From positions 1,653,001 through 1,717,000 of the forward strand of contig NZ_CP055157.1 in the NCBI RefSeq assembly GCF_013367775.1: a stretch of DNA of 64,000 nt, in the 5' to 3' direction. Positions 57,071 through 64,000 of the stretch are shown here, piece by piece. Source of the stretch: Microbulbifer sp. YPW1. Its GTDB lineage: Bacteria; Pseudomonadota; Gammaproteobacteria; Pseudomonadales; Cellvibrionaceae. The number at the start of each line of letters is the position of its first letter. Positions within the stretch are counted from its first letter, which is position 1. The position numbers and the translations under genes were made by a program. The notes below the pieces were generated by a model. It made no database searches and was not told where the DNA came from. It was given only the letters and a program-made list of their open reading frames with translations.

Positions 57071-59929
57071 TTAGAAGGTGTAGTTCACACCCATGTAGAA
57101 ACTGCGACCCAAAGTGTCGTACATACCGGAGCCACCACCGGTACCGGAAAGGTACGCGGGGGGATCCTGATCTTCGATGTTGTTGATACCACCGTAAACT
57201 TCGAAGGAGTCCTGATACAGGTATGCTGCACGCAGGTCGTTGTAGCGGATCACACCGGTGTTACTCGGAGCTGCGCTTTCCGGCTGAGTCAGGCCAATGT
57301 CGTACAGGGCCATGTCATCCAGGTAGCGATGCGCCCAGTTCACGGACAGGTCACCGTAGCGGTAGGTGACGTTCATGTTGTACGCGTTGGTGGGATCACC
57401 CAGTTCGCCGTCGATGCGGTCTGCACTGTCAGGCTCGTTCTGGAAGGAGTAGTCGTCGCGTTCCAGCAGGCGAGTACCCTGCAGGCTCAGGGTCAGGTTG
57501 CCCAGCTCGGATTTGAACAGGTCGGCCAGCGCCATTTCGTAACGCACTTCGTAGTCAATACCGCGAGCAGTGAGCTTGGATGCGTTCAGGGCCGAGCTGG
57601 TCAGGGAAACCAGGTCGCCGTTGGCATCGCGCTGGATGTTGCCACAGAACTGGTTGTCGATGGAGGAAGCGTCAACACACTTGTCCAGAATCGTCTGGCC
57701 ACCGTAGTAAGAGATCGCATCTTCGATTTCGATGTCCCAGTAGTCTGCGGTAACGGTCAGGCCTTCAGCGAAGCGCGGGGTGAGCACCACACCGAAGGTC
57801 AGGGTAGTCGCAGTCTCTTCCTGAAGATTTTCGTTACCACCGCTGAAGCCCGGCAGAGTCGGACCTTCGTTCCATGGGGACTGGTAGTCTGCGGCCAGGC
57901 CCAGGGCGGCACAGTTGGCTGCACGCTGAGTCGGGTTCGGAGCGTAGGCTACCTCGTCGGCATCACACGGATCGTCAATATTGAAGAAGTTCTGGCCCAG
58001 CGGTGCGAACAGCTCGTCGATGTTCGGAGCACGTACTGCCTGAGAGGAGGTAGCGCGGACACGAACGTCGTCGATCACAGTCCAGTCCAGTCCGGCCTTC
58101 CAGGCACCGGTGCTACCGATGGTGGAGTAGTCAGCGGCGCGGTATGCGGTGTCGAATACCAGGCTCTGGACACCCGGGAGGTCGGACAGCAGCGGAGCAG
58201 ACAGTTCTACGTAGGCTTCCGATACGTCGTATTCACCGTCAGTGGTCGCGAGCGCGTTCATGAAGGTAGCGCCGCTTTTGATGATTTCATCAAAGTCGAC
58301 AAAACTGGTTTCTTCGCGGTATTCGAAGCCGCCGACTACGGACAGCGGGCCCGCAGGAAGGTCGAACAGGTCACCGCCGATAAAACCGGAAGCGACGGTT
58401 TGAGTCATCTCTTCCACTGAACCGGTGTTATCCAGCATTACCCAGTCGATAGCTTCCTGGGAGTTCTGGTTTTCGCCGAACAGGTCAAGCGGCTGACAGC
58501 CAGCTGCGCGGGCGTCGGCGTCGGCACAGACAATCTGTCCATCGACTTCGATGGCGTCGATGGCCTGGGCGAAGCGCTCGTTATGGCGGTTGTTCAGGTA
58601 GAAGATGTCGGCGTCGTACTGGCCGTAAACGAGGCTGGCCTCGTAGTTCCAGCGGCTACCGATGTCGCCCTTTACGCCCACTACGTAGCGCTGGGTTTCA
58701 CGCTCGGCCAGATCGCCGCGGTAACCCAGGTCGGAATGCATGCGGTACATGCCGAAAGCGGGAATGCCGGCAGCTACCAGCTCGTCGGACAGATCTTTGT
58801 CCAGGAACGGGTTGGTGGAGGAGTAGCCATTGTAGCTGAAGCTCGCCTGACCCCAGCTCTCGGCTTCGTGGCTGACGTATTTGGCTTCGGCAAACAGGCG
58901 CGTGGAGTCGTTCAGGTCGAAGTGACCCTTCACGTACACATTGTTGGTATCCATGCTCGGATACATCTGGTACTGGCCAATCCAGCGATAGCCGTCACCA
59001 CCGGTACAGCGGCCGGCGGAATCACAGTAGTCACCGGGGATAACCGGGCGCGCGGAGCCGTCTTCGTCAAAGGTGTAGTCACCGAAAGGCGCGGGCAACC
59101 AGGCGATACCGGCGTCACTCAGGATGGGCAGGGTGTAGTTCTGCACGATGAAACGATCCGGGATGCCATCTTCGGGGCCGGTGTCGTTGGGGTTGCGCAG
59201 GGTGCCGTAGCCTTTGGTGATCCAGTCGCGATCGGTGCCGTACACATCGCCGCGGCTGGTAAGGGAGACACTACCAGCGACGTTTGCGCGGCCGTCGAAA
59301 AAGTTTTGGCCGAAGGTAAAGGAAGCTTCAGTAGTTTCCGCGCCACCGTTTGTGGTATCGCTGGCGAAGGCGCTGATCTTCACGCCTTCGAAGTCATCTT
59401 TCATGATGAAGTTAACTACACCGGTTACAGCGTCCGCACCGTAGATCGCGGAAGCACCGCCGGTGATCACGTCGACGCGCTCAATCAGGTCTTCCGGGAT
59501 AGTGTTTACGTCAACCGCAGAAGTACCTACAGAGGAGGCGATGTGACGACGGCCGTCCTGCAGTACCAGGGTGCGGGAAGTGCCGAGACCGCGCAGGTCC
59601 AGCAGGTTCAGGCCCACGGTGCCGATAAAGCGACCGGAGTTCTGACCGGAAAAGGTGGAGCGCAACGCAGGCAATTCGTTGAGGAAGTCACCCAGGTTGG
59701 TTTCACCACTGAGGCTGATATCTTCCGCGGTCAGGGTGGTGACCGGGGTGGGGCTCATGGAATTGGGACGCGCGATACGCGAGCCGGTCACGGTGACCTG
59801 TTCAATGGCGCCATCGTCGATTTTGGAAGCATCTACTGCTTTGGTGTCTTCCTGAGCGAATGCGGGAGTAACACCAACCGCCGCCAAAATGGCGCCGCGG
59901 ATGGCCATGGAGAGCGTGTTGCCTTTCAT
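57071..59929 (-). CDS. TonB-dependent outer-membrane receptor
   Basis: The 952-residue receptor has a signal peptide (about 1-25). The plug domain shows IEQVTVTGSRI, TPVTTLTAEDI, DLRGLGTSRTLVLQDGRR, VDVITGGASAIYGADAVTG and VVNFIMK. A large 22-strand barrel ends NNIEDQDPP...YDTLGRSFYMGVNYTF with terminal Phe. It belongs to the marine/Xanthomonas-like type that imports complex substrates. Convergent to the PhoA gene, it may import organic phosphorus compounds or carbohydrates. No Pho box is near its start. Confidence 0.93.
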   Translation of the reverse strand: MKGNTLSMAIRGAILAAVGVTPAFAQEDTKAVDASKIDDGAIEQVTVTGSRIARPNSMSPTPVTTLTAEDISLSGETNLGDFLNELPALRSTFSGQNSGRFIGTVGLNLLDLRGLGTSRTLVLQDGRRHIASSVGTSAVDVNTIPEDLIERVDVITGGASAIYGADAVTGVVNFIMKDDFEGVKISAFASDTTNGGAETTEASFTFGQNFFDGRANVAGSVSLTSRGDVYGTDRDWITKGYGTLRNPNDTGPEDGIPDRFIVQNYTLPILSDAGIAWLPAPFGDYTFDEDGSARPVIPGDYCDSAGRCTGGDGYRWIGQYQMYPSMDTNNVYVKGHFDLNDSTRLFAEAKYVSHEAESWGQASFSYNGYSSTNPFLDKDLSDELVAAGIPAFGMYRMHSDLGYRGDLAERETQRYVVGVKGDIGSRWNYEASLVYGQYDADIFYLNNRHNERFAQAIDAIEVDGQIVCADADARAAGCQPLDLFGENQNSQEAIDWVMLDNTGSVEEMTQTVASGFIGGDLFDLPAGPLSVVGGFEYREETSFVDFDEIIKSGATFMNALATTDGEYDVSEAYVELSAPLLSDLPGVQSLVFDTAYRAADYSTIGSTGAWKAGLDWTVIDDVRVRATSSQAVRAPNIDELFAPLGQNFFNIDDPCDADEVAYAPNPTQRAANCAALGLAADYQSPWNEGPTLPGFSGGNENLQEETATTLTFGVVLTPRFAEGLTVTADYWDIEIEDAISYYGGQTILDKCVDASSIDNQFCGNIQRDANGDLVSLTSSALNASKLTARGIDYEVRYEMALADLFKSELGNLTLSLQGTRLLERDDYSFQNEPDSADRIDGELGDPTNAYNMNVTYRYGDLSVNWAHRYLDDMALYDIGLTQPESAAPSNTGVIRYNDLRAAYLYQDSFEVYGGINNIEDQDPPAYLSGTGGGSGMYDTLGRSFYMGVNYTF

Positions 59930-59947
59930 ATTTTTTATTCCCCCCCC
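59930..59947 (-). promoter_or_regulatory. G8 tract in the TonB receptor leader
   Basis: Eight consecutive guanines on the minus strand (59940-59947) end ten bases before the ATG and replace a normal Shine-Dalgarno sequence. Length changes in the tract would change its spacing from the start codon. Confidence 0.45.
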
Positions 59948-60271
59948 AGAGGGTTTCTCGTTCTTGGTCAGAAATTCGGCGTTTAGAGTTTTGTGCCGTA
60001 TTCCAGTAACGATTGGGAGGAAAGTTCCCTCATGGAAATTATTAACAAGATTAAATATTTTTTGTTTCAGATGAAACCTAATGAGATATTGTGCAAGGAG
60101 GGCTAAAAAATGACATTAATGCTAAAGTTGAGCCTGACTGACGGCTGAGTCACCCTGCTGTGGCGAGCCTTTCGTTGGCCAATGTGCTCGACGCAAAAAG
60201 GTTCCTGCATGTCCCATTCCAATTCGGCCCATGTACAATACCGCCCTCAAATCTGGCTCAGCAGGCATACG
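59948..60271. other. Intergenic region between the TonB receptor and ubiE
   Basis: These 324 bases include an AT-rich stretch (60041-60120), unusual for the window, that probably holds the receptor promoter. A single Pho-box half-site (ATGACAT at 60110) lacks a partner. An ATG at 60209 could extend ubiE by 21 residues. Confidence 0.45.
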
Positions 60272-61021
60272 ATGACGGAACGCAAGACGACCCACTTTGG
60301 CTACCAGGAAGTACCGGTGGAAGAGAAGGCCGGTCGGGTGGCGGATGTTTTCCACTCGGTGGCGGCCCGCTACGATGTGATGAACGACCTGATGTCCGGC
60401 GGTGTGCACCGGTTGTGGAAGCGTTTCACCATCGAGCTGTCCGCGGCGCGACCGGGGCAGACGATCCTGGATATTGCCGGTGGCACCGGTGACCTGACGG
60501 CGCGCTTTTCGCGTATTGTCGGCCCTACCGGCAAGGTGGTGCTTGCCGATATCAATGCGTCGATGCTGAAGGTGGGCCGCGATCGCCTGCTGGACCGCGG
60601 TATTGCGGGCAATGTGGAGACGGTACAGGCGGATGCCCAGTACCTGCCCTTCCCGGACAATACCTTTGATTGCATTACCATTGCCTTTGGCCTGCGCAAT
60701 GTGACAGATAAGGATCTGGCGCTGCGCTCAATGCTGCGGGTGTTGAAGCCCGGTGGTCGGCTGCTGGTGCTGGAGTTTTCCAAGCCGCAGTCCAAGCTGC
60801 TGGAGAAGGTCTACGATCAGTACTCTTTCCGCCTGCTGCCTTTTATGGGCAAACTGGTGGCGGACGATGCGGACAGTTACCGTTATCTCGCCGAGAGTAT
60901 CCGCATGCATCCGGATCAGGAGACCCTGAAAGACATGATGGGCGAGGCCGGTTTCGTGGATTGCGAATTCCACAACATGACCGGTGGCATTGTGGCTTTG
61001 CACAAGGGTATCAAACCCTAG
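60272..61021 (+). CDS. ubiE: Ubiquinone/menaquinone C-methyltransferase
   Basis: This 249-residue SAM-dependent enzyme methylates the quinone ring. Its motifs are [56 protein letters not shown] and [12 protein letters not shown]. The start matches the family ([12 protein letters not shown]). ubiJ and ubiB follow, forming the conserved ubiE-J-B cluster, with repeat J inserted after this gene. Confidence 0.97.
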   Translation: MTERKTTHFGYQEVPVEEKAGRVADVFHSVAARYDVMNDLMSGGVHRLWKRFTIELSAARPGQTILDIAGGTGDLTARFSRIVGPTGKVVLADINASMLKVGRDRLLDRGIAGNVETVQADAQYLPFPDNTFDCITIAFGLRNVTDKDLALRSMLRVLKPGGRLLVLEFSKPQSKLLEKVYDQYSFRLLPFMGKLVADDADSYRYLAESIRMHPDQETLKDMMGEAGFVDCEFHNMTGGIVALHKGIKP

Positions 61022-61036
61022 CTCTTTTCTCTGTCT

Positions 61037-61157
61037 GTGGCGGTCCGAGCGGCGTGAACCCCTCGCGAGACACGCCGTGAACCCATCCCTGGGGGCTCTT
61101 CTAAAACATCCCTGTTTTAGAAGGTCTCGCGAGGGGTTCACGCCGCCCAGACCTTCG
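61037..61157 (+). repeat. Cruciform intergenic element, copy J
   Basis: GTGGCGG at 61037 and CCTTCG ending at 61157. Arms 61051-61071 and 61124-61144 are a perfect 21-bp match ending GAGAC/GTCTC, enclosed by GGTC/GACC. Hairpin 1 is CCCA-TCCC-TGGG; hairpin 2 is the copy H stem inverted. It lies inside the ubiE-ubiJ interval and ends 38 bases before ubiJ. Confidence 0.94.
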
Positions 61158-61195
61158 CATCAGCGTATTTCGCACGGACGAATTCAGAAAAAGTA

Positions 61196-61867
61196 ATGAC
61201 CGACCCCACCTTCCGCGCCGGCTTCGACGCCACTCTGGAAACCGCCATCAACTCCGCACTCCGGTATGACCCGGGTACCCGCGCGCGCCTCGGCAAACTG
61301 GCGGGCAAGGTGCTGGCGGTGAAGTTGACCGCACCCGCCATGACCCTGTTTCTGGCGATCGAAGATGACGGCGATGGCGGTTTTATCGAGGTGCATGGTC
61401 GCTGGAGTGGCGAAGTGTCCACCGAGCTGTCCGGGTCGGCGATGGCGTTTGTGCAACTGCTGCGCAACCGCGATGCCACGCCGGCCAAACTGGGGGTGAC
61501 GGTGCGCGGCTCCAGCGCACTGTTGGCCGAACTGCAGTCGATTCTGCGGGATCTGGATATCGACTGGGAAGAGCCGCTGGCCAAGTTGATTGGCGACGCG
61601 CCAGCTCACCAGCTGGGCACGGGCATGCGTATGGCGGCGAGCTGGCTGAAGGGCGCGCTAGCTGCGGCGCCGAAGGCCGGTGCCGAAGCGGTGAGTGAGG
61701 AGTGGAAGGTGACACCGCCGCAGGCGCAGTTTGAAGCGTTTGCGGAGGATGTGGCGGAGTTTGCCCAGGGGGTAGACCGGCTGGAGGCGCGCATCGAGAT
61801 TTTGCGTCGCAAGCTGGAAGGTGGCCAACCGCCGAATGAACGCAAACCGGGTCAGGGGAAAGATTGA
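61196..61867 (+). CDS. ubiJ: Ubiquinone biosynthesis accessory factor UbiJ
   Basis: The 223-residue protein has an SCP2-like lipid-binding domain (about 10-110, [20 protein letters not shown]) and a C-terminal helical coiled coil ([20 protein letters not shown]). UbiJ organises the Ubi complex in the cytosol with UbiK. It ends one base before the ubiB start, so the two are tightly coupled. Confidence 0.95.
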   Translation: MTDPTFRAGFDATLETAINSALRYDPGTRARLGKLAGKVLAVKLTAPAMTLFLAIEDDGDGGFIEVHGRWSGEVSTELSGSAMAFVQLLRNRDATPAKLGVTVRGSSALLAELQSILRDLDIDWEEPLAKLIGDAPAHQLGTGMRMAASWLKGALAAAPKAGAEAVSEEWKVTPPQAQFEAFAEDVAEFAQGVDRLEARIEILRRKLEGGQPPNERKPGQGKD

Positions 61868-61868
61868 C

Positions 61869-63506
61869 GTGCCAGTAGCGAGAAGCCTGACCATCGCGCG
61901 GATTTTTCTGCGCTATCGACTGAACGAACTGGTGCCTGCCGAGCATCAGCCCCTGTGGCTGCGCGCGTTGTGGGCGCCGGCAAAACTGCTGCCGGCAAGT
62001 GGCAAGATCAAGCAGATGGGGCGCGGGGAGCGGCTGCGACGGGCGCTGGAGGACCTGGGGCCCATCTATGTGAAGTTCGGGCAGTTGCTGTCAACGCGCC
62101 CGGATCTGCTGCCGCCGGATATGGTGCTGGAGCTGAACCAGCTGCAGGACAATGTGCCGCCCTACCCGGCGGATCAGTGTATTGCGCGTATCGAAGCGGC
62201 GCTGGGGGCACCGGTAGACGAGCTGTTCGCAGAGTTTGAGCGCGAGCCCCTGGCTTCGGCATCGGTGGCCCAGGTGCACGCCGCGCGGCTGAAAGGCGAG
62301 CGGGGCGCAGCGGGAAAGTCCGTGGTGGTGAAAGTGCTGCGGCCCGGTATCGACAAGATCATCCAGCAGGACCTGCAGCTGTTGCGGCATATCGCGCGCT
62401 GGATCGAGCGCTTTCTGCCCGACGGCCGCCGCATGCGCCCGGTGGAGGTGGTGGAGGATTACCGCCACACCATCGAGGGGGAGCTGGACCTGGTGCGCGA
62501 GGCCTCCAACGGTTCCGAGCTGAAGCGCAATTTCGCCAATTCACCGCTGTTGTACATTCCCGAAGTCTACTGGGATTACACCCGCGACAATGTGCTGGTG
62601 CTGGAGCGCATTGACGGTATTCCGGTTACCGACCTTGAGCAGTTGCGAGCCCAGAACACCGATATGGAATTGCTCGCCGAGCGCGGCGTGGAGATATTCT
62701 TCAAGCAGGTGTTCGAGCACAACTTCTTTCACGCGGATATGCACCCGGGCAATATTTTTGTGTCCCGGGAAAATCCGCAGCGCCCCAAATATATCGCCAT
62801 CGATACCGCCATCGTCGGCAGCCTTACCCGCGAAGACCAGTACTATTTGGCGCGTAATTTGCTGGCTATGTTCCGCCGCGACTATCGCATGGTGGCGGAG
62901 CTGCATGTGCAGAGCGGCTGGGTGCGCAAAGATACGCCGGTCAATGCATTCGAAGCGGCGATCCGCTCGGTGTGCGAACCGATTTTCGAAAAGCCCCTGG
63001 GAGAAATTTCCTTTGCGCGGGTGCTGATCAGCCTGTTCCAGACGGCGCGGCGCTTCGATATGGAAGTGCAGCCGCAACTGGTGTTGTTGCAGAAAACCCT
63101 GCTCAATATCGAGGGGCTGGGGCGACAGCTTTATCCGCAACTGGATCTGTGGAAGACTGCCCATCCATTTCTTGAGCGGTGGATGCGCGAGCGTATTCAC
63201 CCCAAGACCATCGTCGGCGAAATCCGGCGATACGGACCGGAATGGCTGGAAAAATTCCCGCAACTGCCGCAAATGGCGTTCTCTGCGCTTGAGCAGGGGC
63301 AGCAGCTGGGGCCACAACTGCAGCAGTTGAGCGATCAGCTCGCAGGCAGCCGACAGCGCGGGCGTGCCCGCTATGCGCGAATGATCGTGGGAGGGCTGCT
63401 CGCAGCGGGAGCAGCGCTGGTGGCTTCCCCTGGATTGCTGGCGCAGATACCGGTGGCCAGTTGGGTACTGGGGGCGGCGGCTCTGGCCATGTTGCTCTGG
63501 CCGTGA
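61869..63506 (+). CDS. ubiB: Atypical kinase/ATPase UbiB
   Basis: The 545-residue ADCK/ABC1 protein is needed for ubiquinone synthesis. KxGQ is present in [16 protein letters not shown], the A-rich loop as [13 protein letters not shown] and the catalytic loop as [13 protein letters not shown]. The metal-binding motif usually read DxG is IDTAIVGSL here, with alanine instead of glycine. Two C-terminal membrane helices end at the stop. The start is GTG one base after the ubiJ stop, with AGGGGA upstream. Confidence 0.96.
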   Translation: MPVARSLTIARIFLRYRLNELVPAEHQPLWLRALWAPAKLLPASGKIKQMGRGERLRRALEDLGPIYVKFGQLLSTRPDLLPPDMVLELNQLQDNVPPYPADQCIARIEAALGAPVDELFAEFEREPLASASVAQVHAARLKGERGAAGKSVVVKVLRPGIDKIIQQDLQLLRHIARWIERFLPDGRRMRPVEVVEDYRHTIEGELDLVREASNGSELKRNFANSPLLYIPEVYWDYTRDNVLVLERIDGIPVTDLEQLRAQNTDMELLAERGVEIFFKQVFEHNFFHADMHPGNIFVSRENPQRPKYIAIDTAIVGSLTREDQYYLARNLLAMFRRDYRMVAELHVQSGWVRKDTPVNAFEAAIRSVCEPIFEKPLGEISFARVLISLFQTARRFDMEVQPQLVLLQKTLLNIEGLGRQLYPQLDLWKTAHPFLERWMRERIHPKTIVGEIRRYGPEWLEKFPQLPQMAFSALEQGQQLGPQLQQLSDQLAGSRQRGRARYARMIVGGLLAAGAALVASPGLLAQIPVASWVLGAAALAMLLWP

Positions 63507-63565
63507 GCCGCTGCCCTGAAGCGAACTCGCCAGCCTACAATAACGAATGCAGTAAGGACGCACAC

Positions 63566-63964
63566 GTGAGCGATACCGATTTCACCCAGGCAGTCAGCTG
63601 GAACAGTGACGGGCTGGTGCCCGCCATCGCGCAGGATTACAAGAGCGGCCGGGTGCTGATGATGGCCTGGATGAACGCCGAGTCCCTGCGACTTACGGTG
63701 GAGGAAGGGCGCGCGGTCTACTGGTCTCGCTCCCGCGGCAAGCTCTGGCGCAAGGGGGAGTCCTCCGGTCACGTGCAGCAGGTGCGCGAAATCCGACTCG
63801 ATTGCGACGGCGACACGCTGGTGCTGATGGTGGAACAGCTCGGCGGCATTGCCTGTCACACCGGTCGCACCAGTTGCTTTTATCAGGTACTGGAAGACGG
63901 CCAGTGGCAGATCCGCCAGCCGGTGATCACCGACCCGAAAGAGATCTATTCAGGGGAGAAATAG
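63566..63964 (+). CDS. hisI: Phosphoribosyl-AMP cyclohydrolase
   Basis: This enzyme catalyses the third step of histidine synthesis. The 132 residues contain [49 protein letters not shown] and the zinc-ligand motif [11 protein letters not shown]. The start is GTG at 63566, with AAGGA eight bases before. hisE begins eight bases after its stop. Confidence 0.97.
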   Translation: MSDTDFTQAVSWNSDGLVPAIAQDYKSGRVLMMAWMNAESLRLTVEEGRAVYWSRSRGKLWRKGESSGHVQQVREIRLDCDGDTLVLMVEQLGGIACHTGRTSCFYQVLEDGQWQIRQPVITDPKEIYSGEK

Positions 63965-63972
63965 ACAGCGCC

Positions 63973-64000
63973 ATGAGTAATATGCTGATACAACTGGATC
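63973..64000 (+). CDS. hisE: Start of a gene after hisI, probably hisE (partial)
   Basis: Only nine codons are visible, reading MSNMLIQLD. The call as phosphoribosyl-ATP pyrophosphatase rests on position, since hisE follows hisI in the Pseudomonas ubi-his region; the sequence itself is too short to identify. Confidence 0.5.

Noticed and set aside
51546-59929. Phosphate island as a prophage or integrative element
   Set aside because: No integrase, tRNA target, direct repeats at the borders or phage genes are present.
60110-60116. Pho-box half-site upstream of the TonB receptor
   Set aside because: Only one half-site is present, with no partner at 11 bases and 180 bases from the gene.

Overview
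The window is a GC-rich chromosomal segment of a gammaproteobacterium, almost entirely housekeeping genes. Two kinds of evidence point to the lineage. The gene set includes SlmA, RpoH, HslVU, UbiE/J/B, AlgP/Rsd, a Crc-type protein and Crl-less Pseudomonas-style neighbourhoods. Several blocks also keep Pseudomonas-like gene order: crc-pyrE; argB-algC-coaBC/radC-rpmB-rpmG-mutM; yheS-TIGR02444-algP-FKBP-rsd; malic enzyme-nuclease-rpmE-priA-SPOR-hslV-hslU-DUF971; ubiE-ubiJ-ubiB-hisI-hisE. Together with marine-type features (large TonB receptor, subtilase with PPC domains, PhoX/PhoA pair) I infer a marine member of the Cellvibrionales, Microbulbifer-like. That placement is inference from memory and was not tested.

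Layout. 1-3.3 kb: end of a dehydrogenase-like gene, a secreted S8 protease and a DUF805 protein. 3.3-10.5 kb: glycosyltransferase, yicC/rph divergent pair, a secreted TPR protein, crc/pyrE and a coiled-coil DUF4124-like protein. 10.7-18.9 kb: slmA, argB, algC, coaBC, radC, rpmB, rpmG, mutM. 19-23 kb: two AT-richer unknown genes, a DUF5993/DsbB pair and ggt. 22.8-28.6 kb: coaD, rsmD, ftsY-ftsE-ftsX, rpoH. 28.8-41.3 kb: DUF423, trmB, a small TSP3 beta-barrel protein, the yheS-algP-rsd block, a CidA/LrgB pair, dsbB, acpH, gshA. 41.6-51.4 kb: malic enzyme to DUF971. 51.5-59.9 kb: an accessory phosphate-scavenging island (PhoX-type phosphatase, diheme cytochrome, PhoA-type phosphatase, TonB receptor). 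60.2-64 kb: ubiquinone genes and the start of hisI-hisE.

The most unusual signal is a family of ten intergenic elements. Nine are 118-124 bp long and one is about 108 bp. In one orientation each copy begins near GTGGCGG and ends near CCTTCGA. Each folds on paper into an outer arm plus two inner hairpins whose loops carry CATCCCTG or its complement. Outer arms and one inner stem differ completely between copies yet stay complementary, while length, ends and loops are kept. The elements sit between hslV and hslU, ftsY and ftsE, ubiE and ubiJ, and on both sides of the DUF423 gene. Two phosphatase genes in the island are preceded by Pho-box-like direct repeats with a -10 at the same 10-base spacing, so they look like a PhoB regulon. 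No rRNA, tRNA, CRISPR array, insertion sequence or prophage was seen.
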